Shown piece after piece: positions 31,052 through 31,738 of a stretch of 31,738 bases of DNA; the stretch's first letter is position 1; each line of letters begins with the position of its first letter. The translations under genes and the position numbers were made by a program. Under the pieces are notes generated by a model. It saw only the letters and a list, made by a program, of their open reading frames with translations. It had not been told where the DNA came from and made no database searches. This DNA comes from an uncultured Clostridia bacterium (GTDB taxonomy: Bacteria > Bacillota > Clostridia > Christensenellales > Aristaeellaceae), in the NCBI GenBank assembly GCA_934615235.1, contig CAKTTL010000025.1, positions 1 through 31,738 of the forward strand. Reading direction: 5' to 3'.

Positions 31052-31242
31052 AACTTTTTGGCATAAAAGGCGGGCACGGCCATATCACGGCCTACAGCAC
31101 CACGATTGGCAGCAGGGAAGCCCGTGAAGCTGGCTTCCTCAATCCGGACGGCAGCAGCAAAATCCTCAAAAAAACCGTCGATCCCGAACATCACAAAATC
31201 ATCATCGAGATTGATGCAGAAGCAGAAACAGAAAAGACCTGA
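31048..31242 (+). CDS. Uncharacterised 64-residue protein
   Basis: GGGAGG lies 8 nt before the ATG at 31048; a longer frame from 30874 has no such site and runs antisense to composition, so I reject it. The product begins MKLFGIKGGHGHITAYSTT, is rich in Gly/His at the start, charged later, and ends acidic (IEIDAEAETEKT). It has no signal or membrane segment. It is coupled to the 26-residue membrane peptide, suggesting a joint function. I do not recognise a domain. A terminator follows. Confidence 0.7.
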   Translation: MKLFGIKGGHGHITAYSTTIGSREAREAGFLNPDGSSKILKKTVDPEHHKIIIEIDAEAETEKT

Positions 31243-31247
31243 AAACG

Positions 31248-31273
31248 AAAAGAGCGGGAAACCGCTCTTTTTT
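31248..31273 (+). terminator. Terminator of the small-ORF cluster
   Basis: A perfect 10-bp stem (AAAAGAGCGG, GAAA loop, mirror arm; 31248-31271) runs into six T residues (31268-31273). It is probably bidirectional, since the minus strand also ends in four T residues, facing the doc-like gene. Confidence 0.9.
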
Positions 31274-31362
31274 GTTATTTGCTTCGCGTTTTTGCAGATA
31301 AGCCGCAAATTCCGAAACTAAAAAACGAATTATTCACTCTTTGCTATTCATTTCTTTTTCGT

Positions 31363-31738
31363 TTACTCTTGCCGATGATCTTTTATCCACAGCGCAACTT
31401 CCTGCACATCGATGCGTTTCGTTGCCATATCCAGCCCGAGACGTATCAGTTCTTCCTGCGTGTACGCCAGATTCACGCCGTTCCTGCGAAGAATCAGCAG
31501 CAGCGCCGCCACGCCAATGCGCTTGTTTCCGTCCACAAAGCCATGATTCTGCACCAGTCCGCAGCCGGCAGCGGCCGCTTTTTCCTCAATGCCCGGCCAT
31601 ACGTCTACGCCGCCGAACGACGCAGCCGCGCGGTTCAGCGCGCTTTCAATCAGCGGGAGCGAGCGAACACCGTCCGAGCCGCCCGTCCGGGCAATCAGTT
31701 TTTCATGCAGCCGCAAGACCTGCTGCACCGACGGCAGG
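31363..31738 (-). CDS. doc: Doc-type death-on-curing toxin (Fic fold), 5' end beyond the window
   Basis: The visible frame is open to the window edge. A GTG at 31728 exists but family members start some residues earlier (LPSVQQVLRLHEKLI is preceded by further conserved residues), so the true start is probably past 31738. The Doc signature is HGFVDGNKR, with the catalytic-loop His and the NKR anion-binding residues intact, and TGGSDGVRSLPLIESAL is the usual N-terminal helix motif. Doc phosphorylates elongation factor EF-Tu and stops growth. Its antitoxin would be encoded upstream on the minus strand, outside the window. It could stabilise the integrated element. Confidence 0.9.
   Translation of the reverse strand, partial: LPSVQQVLRLHEKLIARTGGSDGVRSLPLIESALNRAAASFGGVDVWPGIEEKAAAAGCGLVQNHGFVDGNKRIGVAALLLILRRNGVNLAYTQEELIRLGLDMATKRIDVQEVALWIKDHRQE

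Noticed and set aside
26000..31738. A second att copy of the tRNA-Pro 3' end within the window
   Set aside because: I found no match to the GGTTCAAATCCTCTCACCC segment to the right of the tRNA, so the far boundary is outside.
1..31738. CRISPR array or rRNA genes
   Set aside because: No regularly spaced identical repeats with unique spacers, and no rRNA-like sequence, were seen.

Overview
The window looks like chromosome from a fairly GC-rich anaerobic Clostridia-type Firmicute, probably from the gut. The evidence is the gene repertoire (long-form HPF, SpoVB-like flippase, ComF next to RecD2, LplB/YtcP-type sugar transporter, AraC regulator), strong AGGAGG ribosome binding sites, and gene order typical of the group. 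A Christensenellales-like host is a guess from the style of the secreted-protein leaders. The high GC content creates many long antisense open frames, which I treat as shadows.

Region 1 (1-12.4 kb) is housekeeping and small metabolic units. On the minus strand are a zinc-finger-less DnaJ-type co-chaperone, the ribosome hibernation factor hpf, a MATE exporter downstream of dCMP deaminase, comF coupled to recD2, and a GH32 sucrose/fructan hydrolase downstream of maf. On the plus strand are a SpoVB/MurJ-like flippase, an orphan BMP-family binding protein with a near-consensus promoter and its own terminator, and a pentose/hexulose-phosphate 3-epimerase.

Region 2 (12.4-23.3 kb) is one coherent carbohydrate-utilisation locus. 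A divergent AraC regulator (plus strand) faces a nine-gene minus-strand operon: two sugar ABC permeases, a solute-binding protein, an SDR dehydrogenase, an M20 amidohydrolase, a secreted GH43 glycosidase, a quinone-oxidoreductase-like dehydrogenase, an EamA transporter and a Gfo/Idh/MocA oxidoreductase. It ends at a strong bidirectional terminator. The ATPase is absent and is presumably shared with other systems. Three redox enzymes plus an amidase and a glycosidase suggest an oxidised or acyl/amide-substituted sugar as substrate.

Region 3 (23.3-26.1 kb) holds a lipid kinase coupled to an M32 carboxypeptidase, then tRNA-Pro(GGG).

Region 4 (26.1 kb to the end) is the left part of an integrated phage-like element at tRNA-Pro: tyrosine integrase, XRE repressor, operator-rich divergent promoter region, small HTH protein, replication protein, a degraded recombination module (Holliday-resolvase-like stub and broken YqaJ exonuclease), intact RecT, a cluster of tiny ORFs with its own promoter and terminator, and an edge-truncated Doc/Fic toxin. 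The YqaJ remnant carries a 160-bp MITE with perfect 16-bp terminal inverted repeats and TA target duplication.

Throughout the chromosomal part there is a modular intergenic repeat (long palindrome, CCCCTTTCC/AAGAAAGCCG spacer, GC-rich hairpin). One copy is tandemly duplicated together with the 3' tip of the GH32 gene.
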